The position numbers and the translations under genes are program-made. The notes under the pieces were generated by a model. That model did not search any database, was not told where the DNA came from, and saw only the letters and a program-made list of their open reading frames with translations. Of a DNA stretch of 64,000 nt, positions 25,718 to 34,697 are shown one piece after another. The DNA is from Limnohabitans planktonicus II-D5. GTDB lineage: Bacteria > Pseudomonadota > Gammaproteobacteria > Burkholderiales > Burkholderiaceae_C. The stretch is taken from NCBI RefSeq assembly GCF_001270065.2, contig NZ_LFYT02000002.1, positions 124,001 to 188,000 of the forward strand, written 5' to 3'. Numbering within the stretch: the first letter of the stretch is position 1; each line of letters starts with the position of its first letter.

Positions 25718-27742
25718 ATGAAAAATTTGATTCCGAATTTGATATTTTTGGGCTTGGCGTTGTTTGGCAGCATCAACAGCAGTGCTGCGGCAACCCTGGA
25801 CTTGGGCACCACACAGATCAAGCCGATGGACAGCGTTCAGTTCATGGAAGACCCGTCCGGGCAGATTCAATATTCAGACCTTGACCGGGCAGATATAGCC
25901 TCGCGATTTCAGCCTTGGCTCGTGGAGCGAGGTGACATGAATTTCGGATATTCCAACTCGGCTTATTGGCTGAAAATCAAACTCAAGCGCGCTGCCCAAG
26001 CTCCTGCGCGGTGGCTCTTGGAAATTCCTTTTTTACTGCTCGATGAAATCGACTTTTATGCGCCGGGCCAAGCGGTGCTGCATTTGGGCACCACACGGCC
26101 TGCGAGCAATGCGCCCTACTTTCACCGCTTTCATTTGATGCCGCTGGACCTGAGCACCGAAGAGCAGACTTTTGTGCTGCGCGTGAGGACCAGTCACAGC
26201 ACCACCATTCCCTTGCAGGTCTGGCAACCCGATGCGTTTGGCAACCAGAGCCAAAAGCAGTTCATCTTGCAAGCGCTTTATTTTGGCGGGCTCATCGCGC
26301 TGCTGATCTACAACCTCTTTTTGGCGGTGTCGCTCAGGGATGCCCGGTTTTTGTTTTATTCGCTCTTTGTCAGCCATATCGGCATGGGCATGCTGGCGGG
26401 TAACGGTCTGGGCCATCTGTTTGTGTGGCGCGAATGGAACGCGTTCGAGCCGATTGCCCAAAGCTTCTTTTTGAGCCTGGCCACCGGCTTTGGGCTCTTG
26501 TTCAGCAACCGTTTTTTGCAGATGCGGCGCGAGACCTCGAAGATGGCCCGCTTCAACGAATGGGCCGCCGCTGTGTTCTTTGGCATTGCGGCCTGGCTTT
26601 TGGCTTCCCTGTGGCTGGATCTGGACCGGCAATCCGTGGTTGTGATCTTTTCGCTGGTGTGCATCCCGGCAGGCCTGACAGTGTTGACCATGGCTTGGCG
26701 AGCCTGGCGCCACGGCTACAAGGCAGCCCGGTTCTTCTTGCTGGCGTGGGGGGTTTTGTGGATCGGGGCCTTTGTGGCCGTGCTCAGGGGTTTTGGCTGG
26801 CTGCCCACCAACGGCTACACGTCCTACAGTCTGCAAATATCTTCGGCCGCCGAAATGCTGCTGCTGGCGCTGTCCTTGGCTGACTTGATCCACACCGAGC
26901 GACAGGAGCGCGAAAACGCACAAGCCATGGCCCTGTCCAGCCATCAGCGCATGCTGGAGAGCTTGCGCCTGTCCGAAGAACGGCTGGAAATAGCGGTGCA
27001 GCAACGCACCCGCGAGCTGGAGCAGTCGCTGAACAATGAAAAACAGACACTGACGCAATATGTGCGCTTTGGCGCCCTGATCTCGCATGAGTTCCGCAAT
27101 CCCTTAGGCATTGTGGAGAGCCAGATCAGTCTCATGCGCAAAGAAGCCGACTTGGGCACGCTCAATGTGACCAAGCGGCTGGACGTGATCGCCAGCGCTA
27201 CGCAAAGGCTGCTGTCCATGTTTGAAAAATGGCTGCGCAGCGACCGTTTGAACAAGTCCTTGCAGGACTTCAGGCTGCAGCCCATTCCACTGGCAGCCTG
27301 GTTGCGCGAATTGATCGATTCGCAGATGTCCTACCATGCCAACCATCAGCTGACATTGCACATGGCCACGGACCCGGGCGAAATCTGGGGCGACGACAAC
27401 TTGCTGGAGATTGCGCTGATCAACCTGATCGACAACGCCTGCAACTATTCAAAGCAGGGCTCGCAAATCCACATCGACGTGCGCTCCCAAGCCTCGATGA
27501 TCGGGATTGCCGTCACGGACCACGGCTGCGGCATTGCGGCTGAACACCAGACATCGATCTTTGAAGACTATTTCCGCATTGCCCCCGAAGGCCGTGTCCG
27601 GGGCATGGGCCTGGGCCTGGCTTTTGTCCGTCGCATCGTCGACATGCATCAGGGGCAGCTGGACTTGGTGAGTAACATCGGGGTGGGCAGCTGCTTTTGC
27701 ATCTGGCTGCCCAGTCAACCCAAAACCGCTGCACAGACATGA
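25718..27742 (+). CDS. 7TM-DISM sensor histidine kinase
   Basis: 674 aa from ATG 25718 (GTG 25709 is an alternative). A signal peptide is followed by a periplasmic 7TMR-DISMED2-like beta domain (about 25-175), seven membrane helices (about 185-385), a coiled-coil linker, then HisKA with the H-box SHEFRNPL (His457) and HATPase_c with N-box NLIDNACNYS and G-boxes DHGCGI and GMGLGLAF. DISM sensors are thought to bind carbohydrate-like ligands outside the cell. Its stop overlaps the regulator start (ATGA), so the pair is translated together. It is divergent from the giant-protein export operon and is the obvious candidate to control it; this is inference. Confidence 0.93.
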   Translation: MKNLIPNLIFLGLALFGSINSSAAATLDLGTTQIKPMDSVQFMEDPSGQIQYSDLDRADIASRFQPWLVERGDMNFGYSNSAYWLKIKLKRAAQAPARWLLEIPFLLLDEIDFYAPGQAVLHLGTTRPASNAPYFHRFHLMPLDLSTEEQTFVLRVRTSHSTTIPLQVWQPDAFGNQSQKQFILQALYFGGLIALLIYNLFLAVSLRDARFLFYSLFVSHIGMGMLAGNGLGHLFVWREWNAFEPIAQSFFLSLATGFGLLFSNRFLQMRRETSKMARFNEWAAAVFFGIAAWLLASLWLDLDRQSVVVIFSLVCIPAGLTVLTMAWRAWRHGYKAARFFLLAWGVLWIGAFVAVLRGFGWLPTNGYTSYSLQISSAAEMLLLALSLADLIHTERQERENAQAMALSSHQRMLESLRLSEERLEIAVQQRTRELEQSLNNEKQTLTQYVRFGALISHEFRNPLGIVESQISLMRKEADLGTLNVTKRLDVIASATQRLLSMFEKWLRSDRLNKSLQDFRLQPIPLAAWLRELIDSQMSYHANHQLTLHMATDPGEIWGDDNLLEIALINLIDNACNYSKQGSQIHIDVRSQASMIGIAVTDHGCGIAAEHQTSIFEDYFRIAPEGRVRGMGLGLAFVRRIVDMHQGQLDLVSNIGVGSCFCIWLPSQPKTAAQT

Positions 27743-28434
27743 CAACACCGAGCGCCGCCCCACCCCGGGTTTTGGTCCTGGAGGATGAAGCCGACCTGCA
27801 AGAAGCCATGGTCACCTACCTCAATATGGAAGGCAATATTGCGGATGGCGTGAGCAGCCTTCGTGCTGCGCAAGAATGGATGAGAACCCATCCCTATGAA
27901 ATTTTGGTGCTCGACCTGGGTTTGCCCGATGGCGATGGGCTGGAATGGCTCAAACAACGCCCACTCATGCAGGACAAGGGCGTCATCATCACCACGGCCC
28001 GTGGTGACAGCGATCAACGCATCGAAGGCATTCGGGCAGGCGCCGATGTTTATCTGGTCAAACCCATCCAGCTTGAAGAGTTGTCTTCGCTGGTGCAAAA
28101 CCTGGTGCGCCGCATCCGGGCCAATTCACAAGCGCTGTGGACTTTGCGCAAATTGCAATGGACGCTGGAGTCGCCCCAGGGCCTGGCGATCAAGTTGACC
28201 CATTCCGAAAGCGTGCTGCTCAGCCGACTGGCGCAAACGCCCGGCCAGGCCGTCTCGCGCAATGAGCTGGTCACCTGCCTGGGCCACGACCCGGACAGCT
28301 ACGATTTCCGGCGCATGGAAATTCTGGTTCGCCGCCTGCGCAACAAAGCCCGCGACGTGCTGGGCTTCGATCTGCCCATGGAAACCGTGCACAAACTGGG
28401 CTACGCCTTCACGGCGCAGGTGCAGATGGTGTGA
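27739..28434 (+). CDS. OmpR/PhoB-family response regulator
   Basis: 231 aa. The receiver domain shows the acidic pair in VLEDEAD, phosphoacceptor Asp59 in VLDLGLPDGDG, Thr in IITTARGD and Lys in VKPIQ. The C-terminal winged helix has the EILVRRLRNKA recognition segment and ends with the typical GYAF hairpin. The start overlaps the kinase stop by ATGA; an upstream ATG at 27697 lies inside the kinase and is not needed. It probably acts on the divergent promoter region at 25.4-25.7 kb. Confidence 0.93.
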   Translation: MTTPSAAPPRVLVLEDEADLQEAMVTYLNMEGNIADGVSSLRAAQEWMRTHPYEILVLDLGLPDGDGLEWLKQRPLMQDKGVIITTARGDSDQRIEGIRAGADVYLVKPIQLEELSSLVQNLVRRIRANSQALWTLRKLQWTLESPQGLAIKLTHSESVLLSRLAQTPGQAVSRNELVTCLGHDPDSYDFRRMEILVRRLRNKARDVLGFDLPMETVHKLGYAFTAQVQMV

Positions 28435-28510
28435 GGGGAGTGGTGTTTTTCAGCGAACCACGCATGGGCTCGGTATCAGTACAAACGGAACAGGCTACAC
28501 GTGAGTCGAT

Positions 28511-29146
28511 TTATGCATGAGTCGGTTCATGTGTGACTAAAGGCTGAACCTTTTTGGCCCAAGCCGGTGGCCGGGCCACTTGCCAATGCCAGACGCCTTG
28601 ACGCCACCGAGCCACTAGTTTGGGGCCTGAAATACCGTTGCGCCCCACCCCTGAGGTGTCGTACATCAAGGCCAGATCGGCCAAGGGGATGGCGTCCTGC
28701 AAATGCTGCAAAGTCCGTGGATACCGCGCCAAAATGCGCTCGGACGGCACATCGTGCCCACCTTCGGACACGCGTTGCGCTACCCTGCCCAAGAGCTGGC
28801 GTGGGTCATTGACGCACACCACCAGCAACACCACCGCAAAGCCTGCGGCTCTGGCTTCTTGCATCAAGGCCAGTTTGGACGGGTGCGAAAACACCGTCTC
28901 ACTGACAAACGACTGGCCCTGTGCCAGACAAGCTGTGCGACGCGCATCGGCCCATGTCCGGGCTTGGGCCGAACGCTCCTCTGGATCGGTGATGTGTTGA
29001 AGGCAAGCGGCTTCATGAATGTCTGCATTCACGAACGGCGCATCGGCAGGGAGCAAGCCCGAAGCGACGGCAGAGCGGTACAGCGTGGATTTGCCAGCCC
29101 CGTTGGGGCCGGCCAGCAAATAGAAAACGGGCTTCAAACGTGGCAA
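28511..29146 (-). CDS. Zeta-toxin family kinase (intact copy)
   Basis: 211 aa P-loop protein with Walker A GPNGAGKST near the N-terminus and a following VNAD segment typical of zeta-like toxins, plus an ETVFSHPSK segment. Zeta toxins phosphorylate UDP-sugars or other small substrates. The start is TTG 29146, 4 nt after the ParD-like stop. It forms one operon with the ParD-like gene (antitoxin first). A truncated second copy lies at 31330-31587. The family assignment is firm, the substrate is not known. Confidence 0.87.
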   Translation of the reverse strand: MPRLKPVFYLLAGPNGAGKSTLYRSAVASGLLPADAPFVNADIHEAACLQHITDPEERSAQARTWADARRTACLAQGQSFVSETVFSHPSKLALMQEARAAGFAVVLLVVCVNDPRQLLGRVAQRVSEGGHDVPSERILARYPRTLQHLQDAIPLADLALMYDTSGVGRNGISGPKLVARWRQGVWHWQVARPPAWAKKVQPLVTHEPTHA

Positions 29147-29150
29147 TCGC

Positions 29151-29498
29151 TCAAGCGGCCTTCATCACCTGACGGCGGTTGCTCAGAACAGTCTGCCGCA
29201 CGGCTTGGGCCAGGCGGCCGTTACTTTCTGCAGCCAGAAAATCCGTTTCAACAGCGTCCAGCGGGTCGGCATCCGCAGGGGCGGCCTGGCGGACATCGTA
29301 GAGCGCGATGGCCTCGCGCGCCTCAGAGACCGTCAAGCCAGATGCCTCGGCAATGCGGCCCAAAGTTGCCCAATACTCGATCTGCCCGGCCACCGAACGG
29401 CGCATGCTTGAGGCCGCGTCACGGGCCTGACTAACCAAACCTGAAGACAACTTGACGGATGAGAACGAAGATGAGGACGAAGACGACGATGCGGACAT
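29151..29498 (-). CDS. ParD-like antitoxin (intact copy)
   Basis: 115 aa from ATG 29498, with AGGAGAG 5-8 nt upstream. A Ser run (residues 3-12) is followed by the conserved ParD-like core VKLSSGLVxxARDAA and RSVAGQIEYWATLGRIAE, then an acidic tail. ParD-like proteins are ribbon-helix-helix antitoxins often paired with zeta-like toxins. The frame is open upstream to 29651 but without a ribosome site. It lies directly before the zeta-type toxin gene. Confidence 0.85.
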   Translation of the reverse strand: MSASSSSSSSSFSSVKLSSGLVSQARDAASSMRRSVAGQIEYWATLGRIAEASGLTVSEAREAIALYDVRQAAPADADPLDAVETDFLAAESNGRLAQAVRQTVLSNRRQVMKAA

Positions 29499-29513
29499 GA
29501 GGCTCTCCTTTTG

Positions 29514-29528
29514 GGCGCATTTTGCGCC
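29514..29528 (-). promoter_or_regulatory. Candidate operator of the intact ParD-like/zeta operon
   Basis: GGCGCA (29514-29519) and TGCGCC (29523-29528) form an inverted repeat with a 3-bp spacer, 15-30 nt upstream of the ParD-like ATG. Autoregulation by RHH antitoxins through such repeats is usual. In the decayed second copy the same place reads as a broken repeat. Confidence 0.5.
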
Positions 29529-29765
29529 ATAAAAAGCCAAAATGGACATGCATCGCTCAAAAAACCATGGCGGAGACCGTGAAAAGAACCATCCACACAC
29601 CCAGTGCCCAAGGCTGTGGATAAACCCTAGAACAACCGCGCCAAGGCGCATGGGGACTGGGCTGGCGTCATGCGCTCAAAAAATGGGCAGGACCGTCACG
29701 GACTTCCAAGTTAGGAAGATTCAAACGCCTTAGTCACCATCCCTAAACCGCTAACAACAACTTAC

Positions 29766-29794
29766 TTGTCAATCTATATAAAATTTTATATATT
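29766..29794 (+). promoter_or_regulatory. Promoter and palindromic operator of the RelE-type/XRE module
   Basis: TTGTCA (29766-29771) and TATATT (29789-29794) are spaced by 17 bp. An 18-bp perfect palindrome, TATATAAAATTTTATATA, covers 29775-29792 and so overlaps the -10 box. The expected transcription start falls about at the ATG (29801), so the message may be leaderless. This arrangement fits repression by the XRE antitoxin. Confidence 0.6.
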
Positions 29795-29800
29795 TCATGG

Positions 29801-30139
29801 ATGTCTGATCCAAAGCCTGTCGAATTTCGAGGCAGTTCCCTTGATGATCTTCGTTCCTTTCCCCTCACGGCAAGGCGCGAGGCAGGCCATCAAATCGATC
29901 AGGTGCAAAGCGGACAAGCGCCGGACGACTGGAAGCCCATGAACACCGTGGGTCAAGGCGTCAAGGAAATTCGAATTCGGGATGCTGCCGGTGCATTCCG
30001 GATCATCTACATTGCCAAGTTCGCCGATGCCGTCTATGTGCTTCACTGCTTCCAAAAGAAGACTGCCAAGACCAGCAAGGCTGATCTGGACTTGGCTGCA
30101 AAGCGTTATCGAGACTTATTAAAGGAGCTAGGCCAATGA
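29801..30139 (+). CDS. RelE/HigB-like toxin (phage Gp49-like family)
   Basis: 112 aa. It shows the Gp49-like/RelE-fold pattern: LRSFPLTARREAGHQI near the start, a KEIRIRD strand, FRIIYIAKF and VLHCFQKKTAKT. Members are usually mRNA interferases. The ATG is placed at 29801; the ATG 4 nt before it is out of frame. Its stop overlaps the XRE gene (ATGA), giving toxin-first order as in higBA-type modules. Confidence 0.87.
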   Translation: MSDPKPVEFRGSSLDDLRSFPLTARREAGHQIDQVQSGQAPDDWKPMNTVGQGVKEIRIRDAAGAFRIIYIAKFADAVYVLHCFQKKTAKTSKADLDLAAKRYRDLLKELGQ

Positions 30140-30420
30140 CCAAGCAAAGATTTGCCAGCGTCTGGGATGCCATTGAGGACACCCCGGAAGAAGCGGAAAA
30201 CATGAAGCTGCGCTCCATTCTGATGACGGCGCTGAAGAACCACTTGACCCGCACAGAAATGAGCCAAGCACAGGCCGCCAAGCTGTTCGGCGTGACTCAG
30301 CCACGTGTCTCAGATCTGATGCGCGGCAAGATCAACTTGTTCGGCCTAGATGCGCTGGTGAACATGGCCACCGCTGCCGGACTGCACATTGAAATGCGCG
30401 TGATCGAAGCAGCCTCCTGA
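30136..30420 (+). CDS. XRE-family antitoxin
   Basis: 94 aa. A helix-turn-helix of the XRE type lies at about 45-70 (MSQAQAAKLFGVTQPRVSDL), followed by a LMRGKINLF segment common in HigA-like antitoxins. It is translationally coupled to the toxin gene and likely binds the 18-bp palindrome upstream of it. Confidence 0.88.
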   Translation: MTKQRFASVWDAIEDTPEEAENMKLRSILMTALKNHLTRTEMSQAQAAKLFGVTQPRVSDLMRGKINLFGLDALVNMATAAGLHIEMRVIEAAS

Positions 30421-30589
30421 TTTTGCTGATTAACCTCGGTGACGGCACTGTGCGCCATGAAGATTTGGGGGCGCGGTGTGTGATGGCACAAATGGGGGCA
30501 AGCACGGCGTCAGACACTTGAGCAGATCAGCTTGGATAGCCTGCAAGCGTCCGGTCACACTCATTCAATACAGACAAAGTGGACCCTGA

Positions 30590-30623
30590 TTGACCTGGTT
30601 TTTGGTATCTCTCATAATACCAA
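30590..30623 (+). promoter_or_regulatory. Promoter and operator of the PIN/RHH module
   Basis: TTGACC (30590-30595) and CATAAT (30613-30618) are separated by 17 bp. TTGGTAT (30602-30608) and ATACCAA (30617-30623) form an inverted repeat with an 8-bp spacer, which overlaps the -10 box. The predicted start site is at about the ATG at 30625, again suggesting a leaderless message. The 200 bp before it, back to the XRE gene, show no gene. Confidence 0.6.
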
Positions 30624-30624
30624 T

Positions 30625-31047
30625 ATGACTTTAAACCCCCGCATCGTCATCGACACGAATGTGCTTTACAGCGCATTGCGTTCACAGATGGGTGTGTCTT
30701 ATCGGCTCTTGAGCATGGTGGGGCAAGCGCGATTTTTGCCGCAGGTGTCAGCGCCACTGATTGCAGAATACGAAGATGTCCTGAAGCGCGGGCAACTGGC
30801 ATTGAGCCACGCCCAAATTGACGATGTCATCGACTACATATGCGCCCAAAGTGAACACCACCGGATTTTTTACCTCTGGCGACCCTTACTCAAAGACCCC
30901 AACGACGACTTTATCTTGGAGCTGGCCGTCAAGGCCCAAGCCAGCATCGTGACTTGGAACGTGGCTGACTTCAAAAAAGCTGCGAGCCTCCATGTTCAAG
31001 TCATGAGCCCCCGACAACTGCTAGAAATTCTGGAGAAATCATCATGA
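30625..31047 (+). CDS. PIN-domain toxin
   Basis: 140 aa. The PIN fold is visible: N-terminal IVIDTNVLYSAL with the first acidic residue, Glu in LIAEYEDVL, and C-terminal DPNDDF and SIVTWNVADF acidic segments. It belongs to the PIN-family putative toxin component group. The longer frame from 30532 would run through the promoter and is rejected. The stop overlaps the RHH gene by 4 nt. Confidence 0.87.
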   Translation: MTLNPRIVIDTNVLYSALRSQMGVSYRLLSMVGQARFLPQVSAPLIAEYEDVLKRGQLALSHAQIDDVIDYICAQSEHHRIFYLWRPLLKDPNDDFILELAVKAQASIVTWNVADFKKAASLHVQVMSPRQLLEILEKSS

Positions 31048-31280
31048 GCACCATCAGCATTCGCCTGCCCGACTCGCTGCACAGCATGGCCAAAACCATG
31101 GCCAGCCAGGACCATGTGTCCATGAACCAGTTCATCGCCAGCGCCGTGGCAGAAAAAGTCTCGGCTTTGGCCACAGAAACCTACCTCAAAGAACGTGCTG
31201 AACGGGCCAGCGTGGACAAGTTCAAGGCCGCATTGGCCGCTGTGCCAAGGCAGCCGCCGGATGCACAAGACGCCATTTGA
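31044..31280 (+). CDS. Ribbon-helix-helix antitoxin (HicB/CopG-like)
   Basis: 78 aa. The N-terminal STISIRLPDSLHSMAKTMA segment is a RHH DNA-binding motif with MNQFIASAVAEK helix, as in CopG or the C-terminus of HicB-like antitoxins. The C-terminus is charged and probably wraps the PIN toxin. It is coupled to the toxin gene by ATGA. Confidence 0.82.
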   Translation: MSTISIRLPDSLHSMAKTMASQDHVSMNQFIASAVAEKVSALATETYLKERAERASVDKFKAALAAVPRQPPDAQDAI

Positions 31281-31329
31281 GGCCACCACAGCGCCCGCGC
31301 CATCCTCGCCCCATTACGTCAAGCCATGG

Positions 31330-31587
31330 CTACGCGAACAACGGTGTAGGCGGCTTGGCAAGCTGAACCTTCTCGGCCCAAGCCCAGCCTTGGGCAGAAC
31401 GCAGTTCGGGATCGGTGATGTGCTGCAGGGCATGGGCTTCGTGCAGGTCCGCATTCACAAATTCAGTATCGGACGGCAACAAGCCCGAAGCAAGCGCTGT
31501 GCGGTACAAAGTGGATTTGCCAGCACCATTTGGGCCAGCGAGCAAAATGAAAACGGGTTTCAACAATGGCAATCGCTCTGGCGGCAA
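31330..31587 (-). pseudogene. Zeta-toxin remnant with internal deletion (decayed copy)
   Basis: 85 aa frame from TTG 31587. Its first 65 or so residues align closely to the intact zeta toxin (P-loop GPNGAGKST, VNADLHEA, ITDPE). The last residues (WAEKVQLAKPP) align with the C-terminal end of the intact protein (WAKKVQP). About 130 residues in between are missing, so the deletion joined the two ends in frame. It keeps the ATP site but not the rest of the domain, so it should be inactive. Confidence 0.8.
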
Positions 31588-31618
31588 CAGTCAGGCAGCG
31601 ACACTCACGCGGCAACAC

Positions 31619-31965
31619 TCAGGCGGCCTTCATCACCTGACGGCGGTTGCTCTGCACGGTCTGGCGCACGGCCTGCGCCAGACGGCCCGAACTTTCGGCG
31701 GCCAGAAAGTCCGCGTCCAGAGCGTGCAGCGGATCGGCAGCCACTGGGGCGGCCTGGCGGACATCGTAGAGCGCGATGGCCTCGCGCGCCTCAGAGACCG
31801 TCAAGCCCGATGCCTGGCGATCCAGCCCAAATTCGCACATTACTCGATCTGCCCGACCACCGAACGGCGCATGCTTGAGGCCGCATCACGGGCCTGATTG
31901 ACCAAACCAGAAGACAACTTGACGGATGAGAACGAAGATGAGGACGAAGAAGACGATGCGGACAT
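31619..31965 (-). pseudogene. ParD-like antitoxin, frameshifted (decayed copy)
   Basis: From ATG 31965 the frame reads the Ser run and RSVVGQIE, then hits a TAA at 31840-31842, just where the intact copy continues with YWATLG. The C-terminal half (SGLTVSEAREAIALYDVRQ) resumes in another frame to 31619. Small indels around 31815-31842 explain this. The operator-like repeat upstream is also degraded, and the gap to the zeta remnant has expanded to 31 nt. Confidence 0.82.
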
Positions 31966-32214
31966 GAGGCTCTCCTTTTGGCGCATTTTCTGCCCTAAAA
32001 AAGCTAAAACTGCCATGCATCGCTCAAAAAACCATGGCGGAGACGGTGAAAAGAAGCATCCACACCCACCGTGTCCAAGCCTGTGGATAAGCCCTAGGAC
32101 AACTGCGCCAAGGCGCATGGAGACTGGGCTGGCGAGGAGCGCCTAAAAAAGAGGCAAATAAATAACCGCCTGAGACCCCAGAATAATCAGTGCCCAATCA
32201 ACGGAACTTGAAAG

Positions 32215-34587
32215 TCAGCCTTTTTTGCGTGGCGGCAACCCCGTATGCTGCGTCAGCAACTGCCCCTTCTTCGGCTGCCCCAACCGCTTGGCCGCCGTCG
32301 ACAAAGACACCGACGACTTGGCCCCCGCACCCGTGCTGTTTTTGCGGCGGGCGCTTTGGTAGCCCTCTTCGGCCAGCGGCTGCCAGTTCGGGATCAAATG
32401 GTGCTTGCCATTGCCAATCAAGTCCGCCCGGCCCATGGCCTTGAGTGCTTCGCGCAGCAGCGGCCAGTTATTCGAGTCGTGGTAGCGCAAAAACGCTTTG
32501 TGCAGGCGGCGGCGTTTGTCGCCTTTGACCACGTCCACTTTTTCGCTGTCGCGGGTGATTTTGCGCAGCGGATTGCGGGTGGAGTGGTACATGGCTGTGG
32601 CTGTGGCCATGGGGCTGGGGTAGAAGGTTTGCACCTGGTCGGCCCTGAAACCGTTCTTTTTGAGCCAGACGGCCAAGTTCATCATGTCTTCGTCGCTGGT
32701 GCCCGGGTGGGCGGCAATGAAGTACGGGATGAGGAACTGCTTTTTGCCCACTTCTTCGCTGTACTTGTCGAACATTGACTTGAACCGGTCGTAGGTGCCG
32801 ATGCCCGGCTTCATCATCTTGGACAGCGGGCCGCCCTCGGTGTGCTCGGGCGCGATTTTCAGGTAGCCGCCCACATGGTGCTGCACCAGTTCTTTCACAT
32901 ACTCGGGCGACTGCACGGCAAGGTCATAACGCAGACCAGAGCCGATCAAAATTTTCTTGATGCCCTTGAGGTTACGCGCCCGGCGGTACATGTTGATCAA
33001 CGGGCCGTGGTCGGTGGTCAGGTTCTGGCAGATGCCGGGGAACACGCAGCTGGGTTTGCGGCAGGCCGATTCGATCTCGGGGCTGCGGCAGCCCAGGCGG
33101 TACATGTTGGCGGTGGGGCCGCCTAGGTCGGAGATGACACCGGTGAAGCCTTTGACCTTGTCGCGGATGTCCTCCACCTCTCGGATGACCGATTCTTCGG
33201 AGCGGCTTTGGATGATGCGGCCTTCGTGCTCGGTGATGGAGCAAAAGGTGCAGCCGCCAAAGCAGCCGCGCATGATGTTCACGCTGAAGCGGATCATTTC
33301 CCAGGCGGGGATTTTGGTCGCGTGGTCGTGGCTGCCGTTTTCGTCGGCATAGCGCGGGTGTGGGCTGCGGGCATACGGCAGGTCAAACACATGGTCCATC
33401 TCTGTGGTGGTCAGTGGGATGGGCGGCGGTGTGATCCAAACGTCGCGGGCGGTGGCACCCTCCCCGTGCGCTTGCACCAGGCAGCGGGCGTTGCCGGGGT
33501 TGGTTTCCAGGTGCAGCACGCGGTTGGCGTGGGCATAGAGCACGGCGTCTTGCTTGACTTGCTCGTAGCTGGGCAGGCGGATCACGCTTTTGTCACGGGG
33601 CGGGACTTTGTGGGTGCCTTTGCCGCGCAGGGCCGGGTTGGGCACAAAAGTCAGCGGCTGGATGGCCGCTTGCACGGTGCGGGCCTGGGCCACGGCGGCA
33701 GACAAATCAGTCTCGATGTTTTTGGCATTGTGGCCTTCGGCCACTTCCTTGGCCTCTTCTTCACGCGCACAGGTCGCGCCCTGCTCCCGCGCTTGGTCCG
33801 AAATCATCAAATACGGGTTGATGTGGGCCTCAACGTGCCCGGGCGTGTCTACGCTGGTGGAGTCGATCTCGAACCAGCCTTCAGGGGTTTCACGGCGCAT
33901 AAAAGCGGTGCCGCGCACGTCGGTGATCTGCTGCACCGGCTCACGGGCGGCCAGGCGGTGGGCGATCTCGACAATCGCCCGCTCGGCGTTGCCATACAGC
34001 AGCAAGTCGCACTTGCTGTCCACCACCACCGAGCGGCGCACTTTGTCGCTCCAGTAGTCGTAATGCGCGATGCGGCGCAGGCTGCCTTCAATGCCACCGA
34101 GCACGATGGGCACTTCCGGGAAGGCTTCGCGGCAGCGCTGGCTGTAGACGATGGCCGCGCGGTCGGGCCGTTTGCCGCCCACGTCGCCCGGGGTGTAGGC
34201 GTCGTCGGTGCGGATTTTGCGGTCCGCCGTGTAGCGGTTGATCATGGAATCCATGTTGCCGCTGGTCACGCCCCAAAACAGGTTGGGTTTGCCCAGGGCC
34301 TTGAAGGGCTCGGCGCTGGTCCAGTCGGGCTGGGCGATGATGCCGACCCGAAAACCCTGGTTTTCCAGCATGCGGCCAATGACCGACATGCCAAAGCTGG
34401 GGTGGTCCACATAGGCGTCGCCCGTGACGATGATGATGTCGCAGCTGTCCCAGCCCAGTTGGGTCATTTCTTCGCGGCTCATCGGCAAAAACGGGGCCGT
34501 GCCAAAGCGCTGCGCCCAGAACTTGCGGTAACTGGTCAGGGGTTTGGCATCACGCGGGAAGAAAGAGACGTCGACAAAGGCGTTCAT
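32215..34587 (-). CDS. ygiQ: YgiQ-family radical SAM protein
   Basis: 790 aa, close to the usual length of YgiQ (UPF0313). The N-terminal domain ([23 protein letters not shown]) is typical. The radical SAM cluster motif CFGGCTFC is at Cys442, Cys446 and Cys449, followed by IQSRS and [11 protein letters not shown] segments. The C-terminus is basic and low-complexity. The reaction is not established in the literature I know. It is a single gene with no close partners. Confidence 0.95.
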   Translation of the reverse strand: MNAFVDVSFFPRDAKPLTSYRKFWAQRFGTAPFLPMSREEMTQLGWDSCDIIIVTGDAYVDHPSFGMSVIGRMLENQGFRVGIIAQPDWTSAEPFKALGKPNLFWGVTSGNMDSMINRYTADRKIRTDDAYTPGDVGGKRPDRAAIVYSQRCREAFPEVPIVLGGIEGSLRRIAHYDYWSDKVRRSVVVDSKCDLLLYGNAERAIVEIAHRLAAREPVQQITDVRGTAFMRRETPEGWFEIDSTSVDTPGHVEAHINPYLMISDQAREQGATCAREEEAKEVAEGHNAKNIETDLSAAVAQARTVQAAIQPLTFVPNPALRGKGTHKVPPRDKSVIRLPSYEQVKQDAVLYAHANRVLHLETNPGNARCLVQAHGEGATARDVWITPPPIPLTTTEMDHVFDLPYARSPHPRYADENGSHDHATKIPAWEMIRFSVNIMRGCFGGCTFCSITEHEGRIIQSRSEESVIREVEDIRDKVKGFTGVISDLGGPTANMYRLGCRSPEIESACRKPSCVFPGICQNLTTDHGPLINMYRRARNLKGIKKILIGSGLRYDLAVQSPEYVKELVQHHVGGYLKIAPEHTEGGPLSKMMKPGIGTYDRFKSMFDKYSEEVGKKQFLIPYFIAAHPGTSDEDMMNLAVWLKKNGFRADQVQTFYPSPMATATAMYHSTRNPLRKITRDSEKVDVVKGDKRRRLHKAFLRYHDSNNWPLLREALKAMGRADLIGNGKHHLIPNWQPLAEEGYQSARRKNSTGAGAKSSVSLSTAAKRLGQPKKGQLLTQHTGLPPRKKG

Positions 34588-34697
34588 GGGCTGGGCACTC
34601 GGGATAACCCGCTAGTGTAGGGGTTTGGGGGTGGACTCATGGGGTTGGTGGGTATTGTGATCAAGGATGGTGCGACCATCACTTCGGCGCATCACCG

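Larger units (their letters stand above)
31330..32150 (-). repeat. Second copy of the ParD-like/zeta module and its upstream region
   Basis: This stretch repeats 28511-29690 in the same orientation. Similarity extends about 180 bp upstream of the antitoxin, including the CATCGCTCAAAAAACCATGG block and a CTGTGGATAA block. The intervening DNA holds the RelE/XRE and PIN/RHH modules, so a tandem duplication was either split by insertion of other modules or acted as an integration target. Recombination between the copies could delete the modules. Confidence 0.75.

Noticed and set aside
29550..32100. DnaA-box-like TGTGGATAA at both copies of the TA module (near 29615 and 32090), as a possible origin
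   Set aside because: Only one box per copy, both within the duplicated segment, and no AT-rich unwinding region or dnaA/repA gene.
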